This document shows, one piece after another, positions 31,737-39,752 of a stretch of DNA of 64,000 nucleotides. Origin of the DNA: Saprospira grandis DSM 2844. GTDB taxonomy: Bacteria > Bacteroidota > Bacteroidia > Chitinophagales > Saprospiraceae. Position 1 is the stretch's first letter, and every line of letters starts with the position of its first letter. The notes beneath the pieces were generated by a model. It had not been told where the DNA came from. It saw nothing but the letters and a program-made list of their open reading frames with translations, and did not search any database. The DNA lies in NCBI RefSeq assembly GCF_000275825.1, contig NZ_JH719942.1:1779163-1843162 (forward strand). The letters are read 5' to 3'. A program made the position numbers and the translations under genes.

Positions 31737-33299
31737 TTATTTTGAGCGCAACTTGATGATGGGGCAGATGACCTCTTCTAGAGAAATGCCTCCATGCTGA
31801 AAAGTATTGCTATAGTAATTATTGTAATGATTATAATTATTGGGATATAGGAAAAAGCGATCATTCTTGGCAAAGATAAAAGTAGAGCTCACATTGGGGC
31901 GGGGCAACTTTCCATCTTCAGGGCGGCGAATATCAAAGACATCTTTGCGGTCATATTGCAGATTGCGGCCCACCTTATAGCGGAGGTTAGTGGTTGTTTC
32001 TCGGTCGCCCACTACCTTAGAGGGTTGATGCACCCGAATACTTCCGTGGTCGGTAGCAATAAAGAGCTGTACATCTTGCTGAGCAATAGACTTGAGGGCC
32101 TCCCAAAGCGGAGAATGCTCAAACCAAGAGACCGTGAGTGAGCGGTAGGCCTTTTCATCTGCGGCCAACTCCTTGAGAATGTCCATTTCGGTCCGTGCAT
32201 GCGAGAGCATATCAATAAAATTGTAGACAATACAGAAGAGGTCGTTATTTCGGATATAATTATGAATATTATCCACCAGCTGTTTGCCGCCATCCATATT
32301 GGTCACTTTAAAGTAGCCATATTGAATAGGCTTGCGGAACACCCGCTTAATTTGTCGGCCCAAGAGTTCAGATTCATGTAAGTTCTTGCCGCCCTTCTCA
32401 TTGTCATTCAGCCAAAGTTCTGGATAGCGTTTGGCAATTTCGCCGGGCATCATTCCGCTAAAAATAGCATTGCGGCTATACTGGGTGGTAGTGGGCAAAA
32501 TGCTATAAAAATAATCTTCCTCCTCTACCTTAAAGTAGCGAGAAATAATGGGCTCAATCATCTTCCATTGGTCAAAGCGGAGATTATCGAGTAGGAGAAA
32601 TACCGTGGGGCGGCTACGGTCCACATCTGGAAACACCATAGAGCGGAGCAAATCGTGCGACATCACGGGGGGGCTTTGCTCATTATTGAGCCAATCGATA
32701 TAATTGCGGTCGATAAACTTAGAGAACTCGGCATTGGCCGAATCTTTTTGGCTAGCCAGAATATCGGCCATGCTAGCTGTTTTAGAAGCATCTAGTTTGA
32801 GCTCCCAATAGATAATTTTTTTGTAGACCTCGGCCCATTCGTTGGCATCCATACTATTATTGATGGCCATCAGGATATTGCGAAACTCCTGTTGGTACTT
32901 CATTCGGGTTTCTTCCTGGACCAGGCGGTCGCCATCTACTAGTTTGCGCAAAGTAGAAAGCAGCTGCAAGGGATTGACCGGTTTGAGCAGATAGTCGCTA
33001 ATTTTAGAGCCAATAGCTTGCTCCATAACATCCTCTGCCTCATTCTTGGTAATCATAACCACGGGCAGATGGGGCGCGAGCTCCTTAATGCGGTCTAGAG
33101 TTTCTAGGCCCGTAATACCGGGCATACTCTCATCTAAAAAGACGATATCATAATGGCCCATCTTTTCAGACACTTCTTCAATGGCATCATGTCCGTTGGT
33201 TACTGGCACAACCTCATAACCTTTTTTCTCTAGGAACATGATTTGGGGCTTGAGCAGTTTTTGCTCATCATCGGCCCAAAGAATTTTTATTGTACTCAT
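31737..33299 (-). CDS. porX: PorX response regulator with PglZ domain
   Basis: The 520-residue protein has an N-terminal receiver domain (D10 and D11, phosphoacceptor D56 in VFLDESMPG, K in YLLKPVN), a helical linker, and a C-terminal PglZ domain of the alkaline phosphatase superfamily (VFLLLDNLRFDQWKMIEPII, SILPTTTQYSRNAIFSGMMP, LFIATDHGSIRVHQP). This is PorX, which with the kinase PorY and sigma factor SigP controls type IX secretion genes in Porphyromonas and gliding relatives; the PglZ domain hydrolyses cyclic oligonucleotides in published work. PorY is not in the window. It ties this region to the porU2/porV2 genes at the left end. Confidence 0.94.
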   Translation of the reverse strand: MSTIKILWADDEQKLLKPQIMFLEKKGYEVVPVTNGHDAIEEVSEKMGHYDIVFLDESMPGITGLETLDRIKELAPHLPVVMITKNEAEDVMEQAIGSKISDYLLKPVNPLQLLSTLRKLVDGDRLVQEETRMKYQQEFRNILMAINNSMDANEWAEVYKKIIYWELKLDASKTASMADILASQKDSANAEFSKFIDRNYIDWLNNEQSPPVMSHDLLRSMVFPDVDRSRPTVFLLLDNLRFDQWKMIEPIISRYFKVEEEDYFYSILPTTTQYSRNAIFSGMMPGEIAKRYPELWLNDNEKGGKNLHESELLGRQIKRVFRKPIQYGYFKVTNMDGGKQLVDNIHNYIRNNDLFCIVYNFIDMLSHARTEMDILKELAADEKAYRSLTVSWFEHSPLWEALKSIAQQDVQLFIATDHGSIRVHQPSKVVGDRETTTNLRYKVGRNLQYDRKDVFDIRRPEDGKLPRPNVSSTFIFAKNDRFFLYPNNYNHYNNYYSNTFQHGGISLEEVICPIIKLRSK

Positions 33300-33361
33300 A
33301 AATTAGAAATAGCTTTTTTGTTAAACTCCATAAAGGAAAATGGGGAAAGAAAGGAGCAATT

Positions 33362-33482
33362 GGCCTAGCGATGTGTAGGGGTGGCCGAAGGCCAGACCGA
33401 GCCGCTGAAAGCGGCGAAGGGCCGAGCAGACCTGCGAGCCCCGAAACGTAGCGCCGCAAGGCGAAGCCGCAGCGGAGGCCCC
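33362..33482 (-). repeat. hairpin element HE13 (GGCCT/AGGCC)
   Basis: Reverse copy between the divergent porX and nsrR-like genes. N4 GGGG/CCCC; H2 GCCGC-TTTCA-GCGGC; H3 GGCC-TTC-GGCC; H1 is an enlarged GCTGCGG-type stem. Confidence 0.86.
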
Positions 33483-33564
33483 TCCTCATTATTCTCCTAA
33501 CGGCCCCTAAGATAAGGAAGTTAGAAGAGTAGATAGAAAAGATGTGAAAAAAATAAAGGATATA

Positions 33565-33596
33565 CTTGTCTTTTATTGAAAAAGGTTTTAATTTTG
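33565..33596 (+). promoter_or_regulatory. promoter of the NsrR-like regulator gene
   Basis: TAATTTTG (33589-33596) matches the -7 consensus, with CTTG (33565-33568) 20 bases upstream as an imperfect -33 box. The leader would be only about 14 bases. Confidence 0.5.
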
Positions 33597-33616
33597 GGCA
33601 GTTAAAAAATTATGGC

Positions 33617-34054
33617 ATGGGAATTTTTTCTAAAAGTTGTGAATATGGTTTGCGGGCTGTGGTTTATGTAGCGGATGCCTCTGCGGAGGGCCGTAAAGTA
33701 GGCGTAAAAGAAGTAGCTGAAGAGATAGACTCTCCTGTTCATTTTTTGGCTAAAATTCTGCAGAACCTAAGCAAACAGGGCATTTTGTCCTCGAGCAAAG
33801 GGCCTGGAGGCGGTTTTTTCATTGAAAAATCGGCCCTAAACCTCAGCTTGGCCAAGGTAGTAGAAGCCATAGATGGCCGCAGCTTGTTTGAGGGCTGTGC
33901 GATGGGGCTCAAGAAATGCTCGGCCAAAAAGCCTTGTCCCCTACACGATGATTTTGGAATGATTCGGTCCAAAATTACAAAAATGCTAGAGAGCCAAACG
34001 ATTGGCGATTTTAGAGATAACCTATTAAAAGTAGATTATTTTCTGGATACCTAA
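33617..34054 (+). CDS. Rrf2-family regulator, NsrR-like
   Basis: The 145-residue protein has the Rrf2 winged helix (KSCEYGLRAVVYVA, VGVKEVAEEIDSPVHFLAKI, then the wing SSSKGPGGGF) and three cysteines, C94, C101 and C107, with a nearby H110, where IscR and NsrR bind an iron-sulfur cluster. Because the next gene encodes flavohaemoglobin, the likely signal is nitric oxide, as for NsrR, with derepression when NO damages the cluster. The ATG at 33617 (MGIFSKSCEYG) gives the normal N-terminus. The NO assignment rests on context. Confidence 0.83.
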   Translation: MGIFSKSCEYGLRAVVYVADASAEGRKVGVKEVAEEIDSPVHFLAKILQNLSKQGILSSSKGPGGGFFIEKSALNLSLAKVVEAIDGRSLFEGCAMGLKKCSAKKPCPLHDDFGMIRSKITKMLESQTIGDFRDNLLKVDYFLDT

Positions 34055-34059
34055 AAATT

Positions 34060-34087
34060 AGCCGCCCTATCTAGCGGTTTTTTTTGA
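34060..34087 (+). terminator. weak terminator or attenuator between nsrR-like gene and hmp
   Basis: GCCGC-CCTATCTA-GCGGT followed by eight T. The stem is only four or five pairs, so partial read-through is likely. Confidence 0.45.
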
Positions 34088-34111
34088 TCCAGTCCAAATA
34101 AAAGAGAAAAA

Positions 34112-34133
34112 TACCTTTTTATCTTAAAAGTAA
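34112..34133 (+). promoter_or_regulatory. possible hmp promoter/operator dyad
   Basis: TACCTTTTTATCTTAAAAGTA is an imperfect dyad (TAC-C-TTTT against AAAAGTA) overlapping a -7-like TATCTTAA, about 10-27 bases before the flavohaemoglobin start. It would be a natural operator for the adjacent Rrf2 protein; this is inference. Confidence 0.3.
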
Positions 34134-34138
34134 AAGAA

Positions 34139-35311
34139 ATGATGAATCTGGAAGACATCCGACTTGTGCAAGCCTCTGTGCCTATTTTGGAAGAGCATGC
34201 CGAAACCCTTACGCGCTTGTTTTATAAAAACATGCTGAGCAATCACCCAGAGCTCAAAAACATCTTCAACCTAGCCAACCAGGCTTTGGGGCAGCAGCAA
34301 AAAAGCTTGGCTCTATCGGTTTTGGCCTATGCCAAGCATATTGAGCATCCGGAAGTTTTGTTGCCTGCGCTAGAGCTCATTGGGCAGAAACACCGCAGTT
34401 TGCAGGTGGTCCCCGAGCAATACCCTATTGTCGGTAAATATTTGTTGGGAGCTTTGCAAGAATTGCTCGATTTGCCCGATGATGCGCCTATTTTGGGCGC
34501 TTGGGGACGCGCCTACCAGCAGTTGGCCGATATTCTCATTGATATGGAGGCCAAAATGTATGCTACCGCCGAAGCGCCCGATGCAGCTTGGAGCGATTGG
34601 CGCAAGTTTGAGCTGGTCAAAAAAGAGGAGCTAGCCCCCAATGTCTATCATCTCTATTTATCGCCATCAGATGGCCAAGAAATTCCCTTGCACCGCCCAG
34701 GGCAGTATCTCTCTTTGCGCCTATTCTTTAAGGAATTGGGTGTTTATCAGGCCCGACAATATAGCCTCAACTCTCGGCCCAATAATAATTATTACCGCAT
34801 TACAGTAAAGGCCCAAAAAGGAGCGCCCGGCTGCCCTATGGGCCGATTGAGCAATGCCTTGCACCAGGCCATGAAAATTGGAGATGAGGTAGAATTGACG
34901 GTGCCCGCCGGTAATTTCCACCTAGAGCAAAAGCCCAGCCCTAGCGTATTTTTAGGCGCCGGCGTAGGGGTTAGCCCCCTTTGGGGACTGCTACAGGCCC
35001 TCATCGATAGCCAAACAAAACAACCCATTCTTTGGATGGATGCCTATACATCTGCTGACGAACAACTCTTTGCTGAAGAACTCCGCAGCCTAGAAAATCA
35101 ACTCCAATTGAAGCATTTCTATGAGGACCAAAATGGCCGAATGCAACTAGATGAAGCCCTCAAAGCCCCCTTTGGCCTAGCCGCCAATTATTATCTCTGT
35201 GGCCCAGCAGGCTTTATGCAAGCCCAAAGACAACAACTCCGCCAAGCCGGTATCCCCGAAGAACAAATTCACTTAGAAGAATTTAGCCCCGTTCAACTGC
35301 AGCTTAGCTAA
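34139..35311 (+). CDS. hmp: Flavohaemoglobin, nitric oxide dioxygenase
   Basis: The 390-residue protein has an N-terminal globin domain (distal Tyr29 in RLFYKNML, proximal His85 in IGQKHRSLQ, matching Escherichia coli Hmp numbering), an FAD domain with ARQYSLNS and an NAD(P)H domain with FLGAGVGVSPLWGLL and YYLCGPAGFM. It oxidises nitric oxide to nitrate using O2 and NAD(P)H. Adjacent ATGs lie at 34139 and 34142. It follows the NsrR-like gene, which probably represses it. Confidence 0.95.
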   Translation: MMNLEDIRLVQASVPILEEHAETLTRLFYKNMLSNHPELKNIFNLANQALGQQQKSLALSVLAYAKHIEHPEVLLPALELIGQKHRSLQVVPEQYPIVGKYLLGALQELLDLPDDAPILGAWGRAYQQLADILIDMEAKMYATAEAPDAAWSDWRKFELVKKEELAPNVYHLYLSPSDGQEIPLHRPGQYLSLRLFFKELGVYQARQYSLNSRPNNNYYRITVKAQKGAPGCPMGRLSNALHQAMKIGDEVELTVPAGNFHLEQKPSPSVFLGAGVGVSPLWGLLQALIDSQTKQPILWMDAYTSADEQLFAEELRSLENQLQLKHFYEDQNGRMQLDEALKAPFGLAANYYLCGPAGFMQAQRQQLRQAGIPEEQIHLEEFSPVQLQLS

Positions 35312-35334
35312 GCATTGCGGAAAATAATTCTGTT

Positions 35335-35379
35335 TAAATGGAAAAGTCAGTTAAATCAATGGCTTTTCCATTTTTTTTT
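35335..35379 (+). terminator. terminator of hmp
   Basis: AAATGGAAAAG pairs with CTTTTCCATTT around a loop of about 16 bases, followed by nine T. Confidence 0.85.
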
Positions 35380-35385
35380 AAAATA

Positions 35386-35419
35386 TTTGCACAAAGCACT
35401 CATCCAAAATTTATTTTTG
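35386..35419 (+). promoter_or_regulatory. promoter of a candidate small RNA
   Basis: TTTG (35386-35389), 22 bases, TATTTTTG (35412-35419): both boxes of the Bacteroidota promoter are exact. Transcription should start near 35426. No open frame of any size follows before the next terminator. Confidence 0.5.
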
Positions 35420-35425
35420 GGCGTT

Positions 35426-35526
35426 TACTATACCAAATGATGCTCCTCTCGCTCATAACAGGAGCAAAATATCGTCAGTTTTATGATTGTTAAAGGTCCT
35501 TGTCTCGTCCACAAGGACCTTTTTTT
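35426..35526 (+). ncRNA. candidate small RNA of about 100 nt
   Basis: The transcript would run from the promoter above to a strong terminator. It contains an internal hairpin, GCTCCT..AGGAGC (about 35442-35464), an unpaired A/U-rich linker and the terminator stem. The unit is isolated between two terminators, so it is not an operon leader. I do not recognise a known family such as 6S RNA or tmRNA. Confidence 0.45.
35492..35526 (+). terminator. terminator of the candidate small RNA
   Basis: AAAGGTCCTTGT-CTCGTCC-ACAAGGACCTTT, a 12-pair stem followed by a T-run. Confidence 0.9.
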
Positions 35527-35568
35527 ATTTTGAGCGCTTTAAGAATTTCCAAAATAAGGGAACTCTGC

Positions 35569-35651
35569 GTATCTTTACCCTAGTTTAAAGTGACAGATTC
35601 TACTTATAAAAATGAAAAACCAACCCCTTTTAAAGGGGCTTTTGTTTTTTG
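35569..35651 (+). other. third promoter-terminator pair with 16-residue micro-ORF
   Basis: TATCTTTA near 35568 resembles a -7 box and CCCCTTT-T-AAAGGGG (35624-35638) followed by CTTTTGTTTTTT is terminator-like. An ATG at 35612 opens a 16-codon frame (MKNQPLLKGLLFFVAI, stop at 35662) that spans the hairpin. Whether it is translated, or is only a leader upstream of the 35733 gene, cannot be told. Confidence 0.3.
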
Positions 35652-35732
35652 TAGCTATCTAACTCATAGACAACAAGTATTTCTAAAAGTTTCGTACACA
35701 AGAGGATTAGCCTCCAAAACTGCAAAAGCATC

Positions 35733-36098
35733 ATGACCGTAGCTGAAGAAAAAATTCCATTTATCGAGAAGGCCGTAGAATGGGTTGAAAAGAAGGGATA
35801 TAGCAATATTAAAGCCGCTGTAGAAGGATATGAAGACCCCAAGTCATTTACGCAAAGCTCTACTAATGACTCGATTGCCCCAGATATCACCGCTGTTTCG
35901 ATGGGCCGCAAATGTTACTTTGAGATTGCGCTCAAATCTTCTGATAAGCGACAAGTTATTAACAAATGGAAGTTGCTTTCTTATCTCAGTAGCGCCAAAC
36001 AAGGTCGTTTGTTCATTTTTGCTCCTCATGGCCATAAGGCTTTTGCCAAACGCTTGATTGAGGCTAACCAAATTCCCGCAGAAATCCTGCCTTTATAG
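35733..36098 (+). CDS. Small protein with possible restriction-endonuclease-like fold
   Basis: The 121-residue protein is not firmly recognised. The pattern PDITAVSMGRKCYFEIALKS, then VINKWKLLSYLSS and GRLFIFAPHGHKAFAKRLIE, has the beta-alpha-beta layout of PD-(D/E)XK folds, with an Asp in PDIT and a Glu in FEIALK, but the catalytic ExK spacing is not intact. It could be a degenerate nuclease-like or scaffold protein. It is followed by its own terminator. Confidence 0.55.
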   Translation: MTVAEEKIPFIEKAVEWVEKKGYSNIKAAVEGYEDPKSFTQSSTNDSIAPDITAVSMGRKCYFEIALKSSDKRQVINKWKLLSYLSSAKQGRLFIFAPHGHKAFAKRLIEANQIPAEILPL

Positions 36099-36117
36099 GC
36101 CTACTTTCTGTACTATA

Positions 36118-36165
36118 TAAACACCCTATGCTAATTTTTTTAGTGTAGGGTGTTTTTCTTTTTTT
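36118..36165 (+). terminator. terminator of the 35733-36098 gene
   Basis: AACACCCTA pairs with TAGGGTGTT, followed by TTTCTTTTTTT, which leads directly into HE14. Confidence 0.8.
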
Positions 36166-36286
36166 GGGGCCCGCGGCCAGCAAGCTGGCCGCCGCTATGC
36201 TGCGCCGCTCGCAGGTCTGCTCGGCCCTGCGGCGGCTCTGCCGCCTAGGTCTGGCCCTTCGGGCCACGGCTGCGCAGCGCTGGGCC
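36166..36286 (+). repeat. hairpin element HE14 (GGCCC/GGGCC)
   Basis: Forward copy of the third subtype. N4 GCCG/CGGC; H1 GCGGCCAGC-AA-GCTGGCCGC; H2 GGCGGC-TCT-GCCGCC; H3 GGCCC-TTC-GGGCC. It begins at the T-run of the preceding terminator. Confidence 0.87.
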
Positions 36287-36325
36287 AAAACAGTCCCGCT
36301 TTTCCGCTCAAGTCTAAAGGCAAAA

Positions 36326-36356
36326 TTTGATAAACGCAATTAAATCCTTAGCTTTG
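36326..36356 (+). promoter_or_regulatory. promoter of the YbjN-domain gene
   Basis: TTTG (36326-36329), 19 bases, TAGCTTTG (36349-36356): an exact match to the Bacteroidota consensus, giving a leader of about 44 bases. Confidence 0.65.
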
Positions 36357-36406
36357 GTTGCCCCAATAAACGCAGCAGAACAACAGACTCAAAATAATCT
36401 ATCTAT

Positions 36407-36802
36407 ATGTCACACTATAACCAACTCAAAGGGCTCATCCAAGAACTAGATTGTGAAATCCTCAAGGAAATCCCCGAAGAAGAAATCCTCATCATCTCCA
36501 ATGAAGATAGAGGTATCCACCAAATGATTTTAGATTGTGAAGATAATCTACTTATCATTGAGCAAAAGATCCTCCAACTAGAAAAATTATCGGCCCAAGA
36601 ATGCCAAGAGCTCCTAAAAGCCAACCGCTACCTACTTTTTGGGGCCTTTGTCTTAGATGAGTCTGGCCAACAACTCATTTATCGAGATACCCTAGAACTA
36701 GAAAACTTGGACCTCAACGAGCTAGAGGGCTCTATCAATTCTCTCACCCTCGCCCTAGTCGAAAATTTTAACCTCATCGAACAACTGGCCAAATCGGCTT
36801 AG
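36407..36802 (+). CDS. YbjN-domain protein (secretion-chaperone-like fold)
   Basis: The 131-residue acidic protein matches small Bacteroidota YbjN-type proteins: EEEILIISNEDRGIHQMILD, CEDNLLIIEQKILQLEKLS, LLKANRYLLFGAFVLDESGQ and TLELENLDLNELEGSINSLT. The fold resembles type III secretion chaperones. In related genomes it sits near pspA-like genes (recalled, not checked), which suggests envelope stress. It has its own promoter; a perfect dyad TTAGAATT-AGATA-AATTCTAA follows at 36813-36833 without a T-run. Confidence 0.65.
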   Translation: MSHYNQLKGLIQELDCEILKEIPEEEILIISNEDRGIHQMILDCEDNLLIIEQKILQLEKLSAQECQELLKANRYLLFGAFVLDESGQQLIYRDTLELENLDLNELEGSINSLTLALVENFNLIEQLAKSA

Positions 36803-36880
36803 ATAAGGTTACTTAGAATTAGATAAATTCTAAAATAGAACTAACTTCGCTCTATTATTGGGCCTCTGCGCCCGCTGTCT

Positions 36881-36888
36881 TACTTTTG
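36881..36888 (+). promoter_or_regulatory. -7 promoter element of the ferritin gene
   Basis: TACTTTTG matches the -7 consensus; ATTG at about 36857 is an imperfect -33 box. The leader would be about 80 bases. No Fur-box-like dyad was recognised. Confidence 0.4.
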
Positions 36889-36974
36889 AGTAAACTCATA
36901 AAGGACATTATTTGTTCTTTTTTCGCTGGCCTCTACAGGCCCGCTTTGTTCTCATTCTTCAAAATTAGACACTT

Positions 36975-37493
36975 ATGCTATCTAAAAAAATAACTGCCGC
37001 ACTCAATGCTCAAATCGCTCAGGAATCAGCCGCTTCTTCGGCCTACCTAGCTATGGCCTCTTGGTGCGACCGGGAGGGACTTGGCAATTGTGCCCAATTT
37101 TTCTACGCCCAATCTGATGAAGAGCGCAGACATATGCTCAAGATTGTGCATTATGTTAATGAAATGGATGGCCACGCTATCGTCCCCGCCATCGAACAAC
37201 CCGAAACCGAATTCGAATCGGTCCAGAAGGTGTTTAAAAAGTCTTATAAACAAGAAAAGACGGTGACCGCTTCTATCAATGAACTGATGAGCCTTAGCCA
37301 AGAGGAAAAGGACCATTCTACTATGGTTTTTTTGCAGTGGTATGTGGCCGAGCAAAGAGAAGAGGAAGCTATGGTTCGCGATATTCTAGATAAAATTAAG
37401 CTCATTGGCGATGGCCCACAAAGCCTCTATTATATCGACAAAGAGCTACAGCAGATTAACGAGAACCGGCCCGCAGAAGAAGCCGAGGCCTAA
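36975..37493 (+). CDS. ftnA: Ferritin, non-haem iron storage protein
   Basis: The 172-residue protein is a bacterial ferritin with the ferroxidase-centre residues E17 (AQESAASSAY), E50 and H53 (DEERRHM), E94 and Q127 (VAEQREEE) all in place. Twenty-four subunits form a shell that oxidises Fe(II) and stores Fe(III). No haem-binding methionine characteristic of bacterioferritin is apparent. The next gene starts 23 bases downstream. Confidence 0.94.
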   Translation: MLSKKITAALNAQIAQESAASSAYLAMASWCDREGLGNCAQFFYAQSDEERRHMLKIVHYVNEMDGHAIVPAIEQPETEFESVQKVFKKSYKQEKTVTASINELMSLSQEEKDHSTMVFLQWYVAEQREEEAMVRDILDKIKLIGDGPQSLYYIDKELQQINENRPAEEAEA

Positions 37494-37516
37494 TCGATGA
37501 TGAATCTATCTGATCA

Positions 37517-39415
37517 ATGAATTTACCTTTTTGCAAGCTAGCTCCTTTTTGGGGCTGGCTTTTTATTTTCCTGCTTTCGGCGCCCAGCCTTTGGGGCCAA
37601 GATTTGCGCATTCCCTTTGCGCCTAAGTCCGATGCGCTGCCCAAGCAAGCTTGGGTAGATAGTATCCGTATATTGGTCCAAAATGCCCAAGCTATAGATA
37701 GCAGCTGGATTGTGGTCGAGCGCCAAATGAACTACTTTGAAGAAAAGCAGTCCTACTATGATTTGGTCCGAAAACGCAGTTATTTATTGCAGCAGATTTT
37801 AGATCGCTGCCAATGGCCCAAAGACCGCATTCGCTTTGAGAGCAAGGCCTTGCCTCAGGCCGATTTGCCCAAAACAGCAGGGCATATTATTCAGTTGCGC
37901 ATCGCCAGCCATTACCAAGAAAATGAGCAAAGCGATACCTTAAGCTTAGAAGATGGGCCAGCGCCTAACTTTTACCAGAGCCGCCGCGCTATTTTGGCCC
38001 AATGGATGGCCAGTATTCAGGACCAAAGCTTTTTGTTTTATCCGGGACAGGCCGCTTACTTTAGAAGCCCTGAGGGGGCCATGATTTTTATTCCCGCCCA
38101 AGCTTTTGGTCCAACTGGCGCCCCTATACAGATTAAGTTAAAAGTGGCTTTGCGCAAATCGGAGTTTTTGCCTTATTGGTTGGCTAGCCAAAGCCAAGAC
38201 TTGGCCCTGGGCCCAATTCTAGAAATACAAGCCGAAAGAGCGGGGCAGGCCCTTAAGCTGGCCCCCAATCAGCAAATTTCTATTTTCTTGCCAACGGTCC
38301 AGCATCAAGAAAACTTGGGCCTTTATCAGGCGCAAGCAAAGGAAGAGGGCCTAAAGTGGGGCCGCCTAGAGCTAGGCAGCTGGCCCAATAGCCAAGCCAT
38401 CTGCCTGCCCTTGCATTTGGCCCAAAATGATAGTCTTTTTGTTTATCGAGATTTGGCTTTGCCTGCCAAACCCAGCCCTCCCGCTTTTCCTCTAGCGCCC
38501 AAAAAACCGCAATACCCTAGGCTAGATAGCCAGGCCTTGCGGCCATTGCTCAAAGAAAACGAATTTTACCTGGGCCTCATTAACGACTGCAAGGCTCGTT
38601 ATGCTGTAAAAGAAAAAAAGCCTTGGCGAGGAAAAAAGAGAAAGGCCAGAGAGCAAATGGAATTCCAAAGGGAGTTGGAGATTTTGCACAAACGCCTAAA
38701 GAAAAACGAGGACCAACAAGCGGCCATTTTGCAAAGCTTCTCAGATAGTTTGGCCCAAATCAAGGAGGGCTATGAGCAGCGATACCTGGCTTATAGTCGA
38801 GAAAGAGATAGTTTGCAACAAATCTATCTTAAAGCCCTACGGCGCTGGCAAGATGCTAGAGACAGCCTGCCTAAGGTCCAAAATTACGAGGCTAAGCGCT
38901 TGCGCCAAGCTTGGCGACAATACAGCCCCCAAGAGCAAAAGCAATTGGCCAAGGCCCTAAGCGCATTAGAACCAAAATTGGCGGCTCGGGCTTTTATGCC
39001 CGATCTTTTTGGGCAAGACCTTCATTATTTGTGGGTTCCTAGCAAGCGTTTGGGCCTATTGGCCTTGGGCCAAAAAGCAGTGCCCAAAGCGCCGCTAACC
39101 TACAAGGCCTTTACCTTTGGGCAAGAGCTGCCCACCTATAAAATGCAAGGCATCGCTATAGAGCGGGCTAGCCCATATGCTGTGCGTAGCCAGACCACAG
39201 ATATCGAAAACCTCAATTTTCCGAATTTGGAGGCTGAAGCGCCCATTTGGCTCTTTGCCTTTTATGAGGAAGAAGGCAAAATCTACCTCAACCTATCGGC
39301 AGAGCGGGCCAACAAACTGCCCTATAAACTGAGCTTTAAGGCCCTAGATAATTTGGCCGAGCTGCGCAAAGCGGTTGAAAAACTCAATGAAATAGAGGCA
39401 ATTAAAGAAAAATAG
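37517..39415 (+). CDS. Large secreted protein with coiled-coil middle
   Basis: The 632-residue protein has a signal peptide (to about residue 28, SAPSLWGQ). Residues about 175-300 form a beta region seen in many Bacteroidota exported proteins (AYFRSPEGAMIFIPAQAF, ALGPILEIQAERAGQALKLA, ISIFLP), which resembles a ZU5-like domain. Residues about 360-500 are charged and helical, probably coiled coil (KAREQMEFQRELEILHKRLK). I do not recognise a named family. It may share a transcript with ferritin. Confidence 0.65.
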   Translation: MNLPFCKLAPFWGWLFIFLLSAPSLWGQDLRIPFAPKSDALPKQAWVDSIRILVQNAQAIDSSWIVVERQMNYFEEKQSYYDLVRKRSYLLQQILDRCQWPKDRIRFESKALPQADLPKTAGHIIQLRIASHYQENEQSDTLSLEDGPAPNFYQSRRAILAQWMASIQDQSFLFYPGQAAYFRSPEGAMIFIPAQAFGPTGAPIQIKLKVALRKSEFLPYWLASQSQDLALGPILEIQAERAGQALKLAPNQQISIFLPTVQHQENLGLYQAQAKEEGLKWGRLELGSWPNSQAICLPLHLAQNDSLFVYRDLALPAKPSPPAFPLAPKKPQYPRLDSQALRPLLKENEFYLGLINDCKARYAVKEKKPWRGKKRKAREQMEFQRELEILHKRLKKNEDQQAAILQSFSDSLAQIKEGYEQRYLAYSRERDSLQQIYLKALRRWQDARDSLPKVQNYEAKRLRQAWRQYSPQEQKQLAKALSALEPKLAARAFMPDLFGQDLHYLWVPSKRLGLLALGQKAVPKAPLTYKAFTFGQELPTYKMQGIAIERASPYAVRSQTTDIENLNFPNLEAEAPIWLFAFYEEEGKIYLNLSAERANKLPYKLSFKALDNLAELRKAVEKLNEIEAIKEK

Positions 39416-39460
39416 CTTAAAAATAACTTTAAAAAACTTTATTACTCAAAGATTTAGCTG

Positions 39461-39507
39461 TACTTTTGCGGCAGCTTAGGCGGCTCCCCAAGGGGCTGCT
39501 TTTTTTA
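39461..39507 (+). promoter_or_regulatory. promoter followed at once by a terminator-like hairpin upstream of typA
   Basis: TACTTTTG (39461-39468) matches the -7 box. A hairpin with GGCTCCCC against GGGGCTGC and seven T ends at 39507. Transcription starting here would meet the hairpin within about 40 bases, so the hairpin is either an attenuator for typA or only the terminator of the upstream gene. Confidence 0.4.
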
Positions 39508-39571
39508 TTCATTTAGAGCAACTTATGACTAAAGGGTCGGGGGAAAAGCCAAAAAATGGCGGTCTCCAATT

Positions 39572-39688
39572 GGCCTAGCGATGTGCAGGGGTGGCCCGCA
39601 GGGCCAGACCGAGGCGGCTTTGCCGCCGAAGGGCCGAGCGAACAGCGAGCCCCGAAACGTAGCGCCGCAGCTTTGCTGCGGAGGCCCC
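39572..39688 (-). repeat. hairpin element HE15 (GGCCT/AGGCC)
   Basis: Reverse copy in the typA leader region. N4 GGGG/CCCC; H1 CCGCAGC-AAA-GCTGCGG; H2 GGCGGC-AAA-GCCGCC; H3 GGCCC-TGC-GGGCC. Confidence 0.86.
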
Positions 39689-39752
39689 AAAAAAATAAAT
39701 GGGTCCATAGTCTTATGAGTTTGTTCTTACAGATCTTTTTCAACTTAGCTGT

